From Oscillospiraceae bacterium (GTDB taxonomy: Bacteria; Bacillota_A; Clostridia; Oscillospirales; Oscillospiraceae): 5,368 nucleotides of DNA. The DNA is taken from the NCBI GenBank assembly GCA_015068175.1, contig SVLA01000129.1, forward strand, positions 1 to 5,368. The letters run 5' to 3'. Of this stretch, positions 4,394 to 5,368 are shown piece by piece; position 1 is the first letter of the stretch, and every line of letters starts with the position of its first letter. The notes below the pieces were generated by a model. The model ran no database searches and had not been told where the DNA came from. It was given only the letters and a program-made list of their open reading frames with translations. Both the position numbers and the translations under genes were made by a program.

Positions 4394-5082
4394 CAGCCGA
4401 TCACCTCAAATTTATAGCCCACGCCCCAGACGGTCCGCAGGTTCCATTGCTCGGAGACCCCTTCCAGCTTTTCGCGGAGCCGCTTCACATGGACGTCCAC
4501 GGTACGGCTGTCGCCGAAATAGTCGAATCCCCACACTTCGTCCAGAAGCTGGTTCCGGGTATAGACCCGGTTGGGGGAGGACGCCAGGTAGAACAGCAGC
4601 TCCATTTCCTTGGGGGGCGTGTCCACCTTCCGGCCGTCCACCGTCAGTTCAAAGGCATCCATATCGATGACCAGCTTGTCAAAAACCAGCCGGCGGCTCT
4701 TGGGGGCATTGCCGGCGCTGCCGCTGCGGCGCAGCACCGCTTCGATCCGGGCCAGCACTTCTTTCATTTCAAAAGGTTTGGTGATATAGTCGTCGGCGCC
4801 GCTCTTCAGGCCCTGGACCTTGTCGTCGGTCTCGCCCTTGGCGGTGAGCATGATGATGGGGGTCTGGCTCTCGGAACGGATGGCCCGGCAGACGGCCCAG
4901 CCGTCCATCACCGGCATCATCACGTCCAGCAGCACCAGATCCGGCTGGATGGTCCGGAATTTCTCAAGACCCTGGCCGCCGTCGTGGGCGACGGTGACGG
5001 CGTAGCCTTCCTTTTCCAGATACATCAGCAGCAGCCCGGCGATATTCACGTCATCTTCAACGATCAATACGGAAACAGCCAT
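4393..5082 (-). CDS. OmpR/PhoB-family response regulator
   Basis: This 229-aa cytoplasmic DNA-binding regulator is phosphorylated by the neighbouring kinase. The receiver domain (about 3-117) has acidic residues D10 and D11, phospho-acceptor D53 (LVLLDVMMPVMDG), T80 and K102 (TKPF), so it is complete. A winged-helix output domain (about 130-227) includes PPKEMELL (156-163), a TRNQLLDEVWG block (175-185), the recognition-helix segment DSRTVDVHVKRLREKL (191-206) and the closing VWGVGYKFE (218-226). The ATG at 5080-5082 is chosen because GGAGG lies 8 nt upstream and the receiver fold begins there (VSVLIVEDD). An open frame extends further upstream to 5271 but crosses the promoter and has no domain. 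The gene is first in the operon and is followed by the kinase with a one-base overlap. Confidence 0.96.
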   Translation of the reverse strand: MAVSVLIVEDDVNIAGLLLMYLEKEGYAVTVAHDGGQGLEKFRTIQPDLVLLDVMMPVMDGWAVCRAIRSESQTPIIMLTAKGETDDKVQGLKSGADDYITKPFEMKEVLARIEAVLRRSGSAGNAPKSRRLVFDKLVIDMDAFELTVDGRKVDTPPKEMELLFYLASSPNRVYTRNQLLDEVWGFDYFGDSRTVDVHVKRLREKLEGVSEQWNLRTVWGVGYKFEVIG

Positions 5083-5090
5083 GTTCAAAA

Positions 5091-5095
5091 CCTCC
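5091..5095 (-). promoter_or_regulatory. Ribosome binding site deciding the response-regulator start
   Basis: The minus strand reads ATGGAGGTTTTGAACATGG, with GGAGG 8 nt before the ATG. This, plus the position of the -10 box at 5116-5121, rules out the longer in-frame extension to 5271. Confidence 0.85.
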
Positions 5096-5115
5096 ATAAT
5101 ATTTCTGTTTGTACC

Positions 5116-5121
5116 ATTATA
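5116..5121 (-). promoter_or_regulatory. Promoter -10 box of the two-component operon
   Basis: A perfect TATAAT occupies 5116-5121 on the minus strand, so transcription would start near 5109, about 27 nt before the start codon. The -35 position (5139-5144 with a 17-bp spacer) reads CATGCA and does not resemble TTGACA. A good -10 with a poor -35 suggests activation by a bound regulator, possibly the response regulator itself. Confidence 0.6.
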
Positions 5122-5134
5122 ACCTATTTTTTCG

Positions 5135-5239
5135 AATTTGCATGAACATTTTTTTAAGAGTTTCACCCCAATTTGTGAACGGACCATTTTCGCCTTGCTT
5201 TTCTGCCCCAGATGGGGTATGATTACCGTAAATTGGGGT
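5135..5239. promoter_or_regulatory. Candidate operator region upstream of the two-component operon
   Basis: Two near-identical direct repeats, AATTTGCATGAAC (5135-5147) and AATTTGTGAAC (5170-5180), have their GAAC ends 33 bp apart, about three helical turns; the first covers the -35 position. A 10-bp inverted repeat, ACCCCAATTT (5165-5174) and AAATTGGGGT (5230-5239), surrounds a small palindrome CCCCAGATGGGG (5206-5217, 5-bp arms CCCCA/TGGGG). OmpR/PhoB regulators bind direct repeats near the -35, so autoregulation is plausible but not shown. Confidence 0.4.
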
Positions 5240-5253
5240 TTAGCGCACACTTC

Positions 5254-5366
5254 GGCGGCGGAGCCGCCCAAGAGCTTCTCCCTGGGGAGAAGCTGTCAAA
5301 AATCGGCACCTCGAAACCGATTTTTGACTGATGAGGGGGCTCTTTTCCTGATTGTATCCCCTCATC
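5254..5366. repeat. Compound multi-hairpin repeat, continuing past the right edge
   Basis: Four inverted repeats lie in series: GGCGGC/GCCGCC (5254-5259, 5263-5268); AGCTTCTCC/GGAGAAGCT (5273-5281, 5286-5294); a perfect 12-bp pair GTCAAAAATCGG/CCGATTTTTGAC (5295-5306, 5317-5328) directly abutting the second; and GATGAGGGG/CCCCTCATC (5330-5338, 5358-5366). Similar 'hairpin, hairpin, TGATGAGGG' units are, from memory, common between genes in gut Clostridia. The last arm looks like the outer end of a second, oppositely oriented copy beyond the window. No coding capacity is seen. Confidence 0.7.
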
Positions 5367-5368
5367 CG

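Noticed and set aside
2846..4417. Long plus-strand open frame of 523 codons
   Set aside because: It is antisense to the kinase, whose catalytic boxes are all intact. The translation is rich in His, Gln and Gly, as expected from reading GC-rich codons backwards, and starts inside the repeat cluster with no ribosome binding site.
4447..5145. Plus-strand open frame of 232 codons
   Set aside because: It is the antisense shadow of the response regulator, with no recognisable domain and runs of His/Gln/Gly typical of shadow frames.
5083..5271. N-terminal extension of the response regulator
   Set aside because: The frame is open, but it crosses the -10 box and GGAGG site of the regulator. The receiver domain starts exactly at the internal ATG (5082).

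Overview
The window looks like a chromosomal segment from an anaerobic, fairly GC-rich member of the Clostridia, plausibly a gut-type Oscillospirales relative. This placement is inferred from strong GGAGG ribosome binding sites, the protein styles and dense short palindromic repeats between genes. It was not tested by any search. All five recognisable genes are transcribed leftwards (minus strand).

Layout from right to left, the direction of transcription. Positions 5254-5368 hold a compound run of hairpins that continues past the window edge. Next is a regulatory region with a consensus -10 box, an inverted repeat and a spaced direct repeat. It precedes a two-component operon: an OmpR/PhoB-type response regulator (4393-5082) and a membrane sensor histidine kinase (2963-4393) whose start codon overlaps the regulator's stop. 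About 500 bp of non-coding, repeat-packed DNA follows (2462-2962). Then comes a tight gene pair: a membrane-anchored PDZ protein without a protease domain (1883-2461) and an acyl-ACP thioesterase (1147-1881), one base apart. A rho-independent terminator closes this unit at 1048-1080. The next 475 bp hold a cluster of DnaA-box-like sequences, more repeats and a good promoter for the last gene. That gene is the N-terminal 223 codons of a biotin-dependent carboxyltransferase (oxaloacetate decarboxylase alpha / pyruvate carboxylase subunit B type), cut by the left edge.

How the genes may work together: the two-component system senses something outside the membrane and probably controls its own promoter. 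The PDZ protein and thioesterase are translationally linked and could be co-transcribed with the two-component operon, because no clear terminator is visible after the kinase. The thioesterase releases fatty acids from acyl carrier protein; the carboxyltransferase belongs to central C3/C4 acid metabolism. A functional link between these genes is inference only.

The most striking non-coding signal is a family of six short elements. Each is GTAG followed by a hairpin; five are exactly 24 nt long, yet the four distinct stems among those five share almost no sequence. This is the architecture of REP elements mobilised by TnpA_REP (RAYT) enzymes. Two copies are part of identical 34-bp repeats that bracket a 107-bp MITE-like inverted-repeat element.
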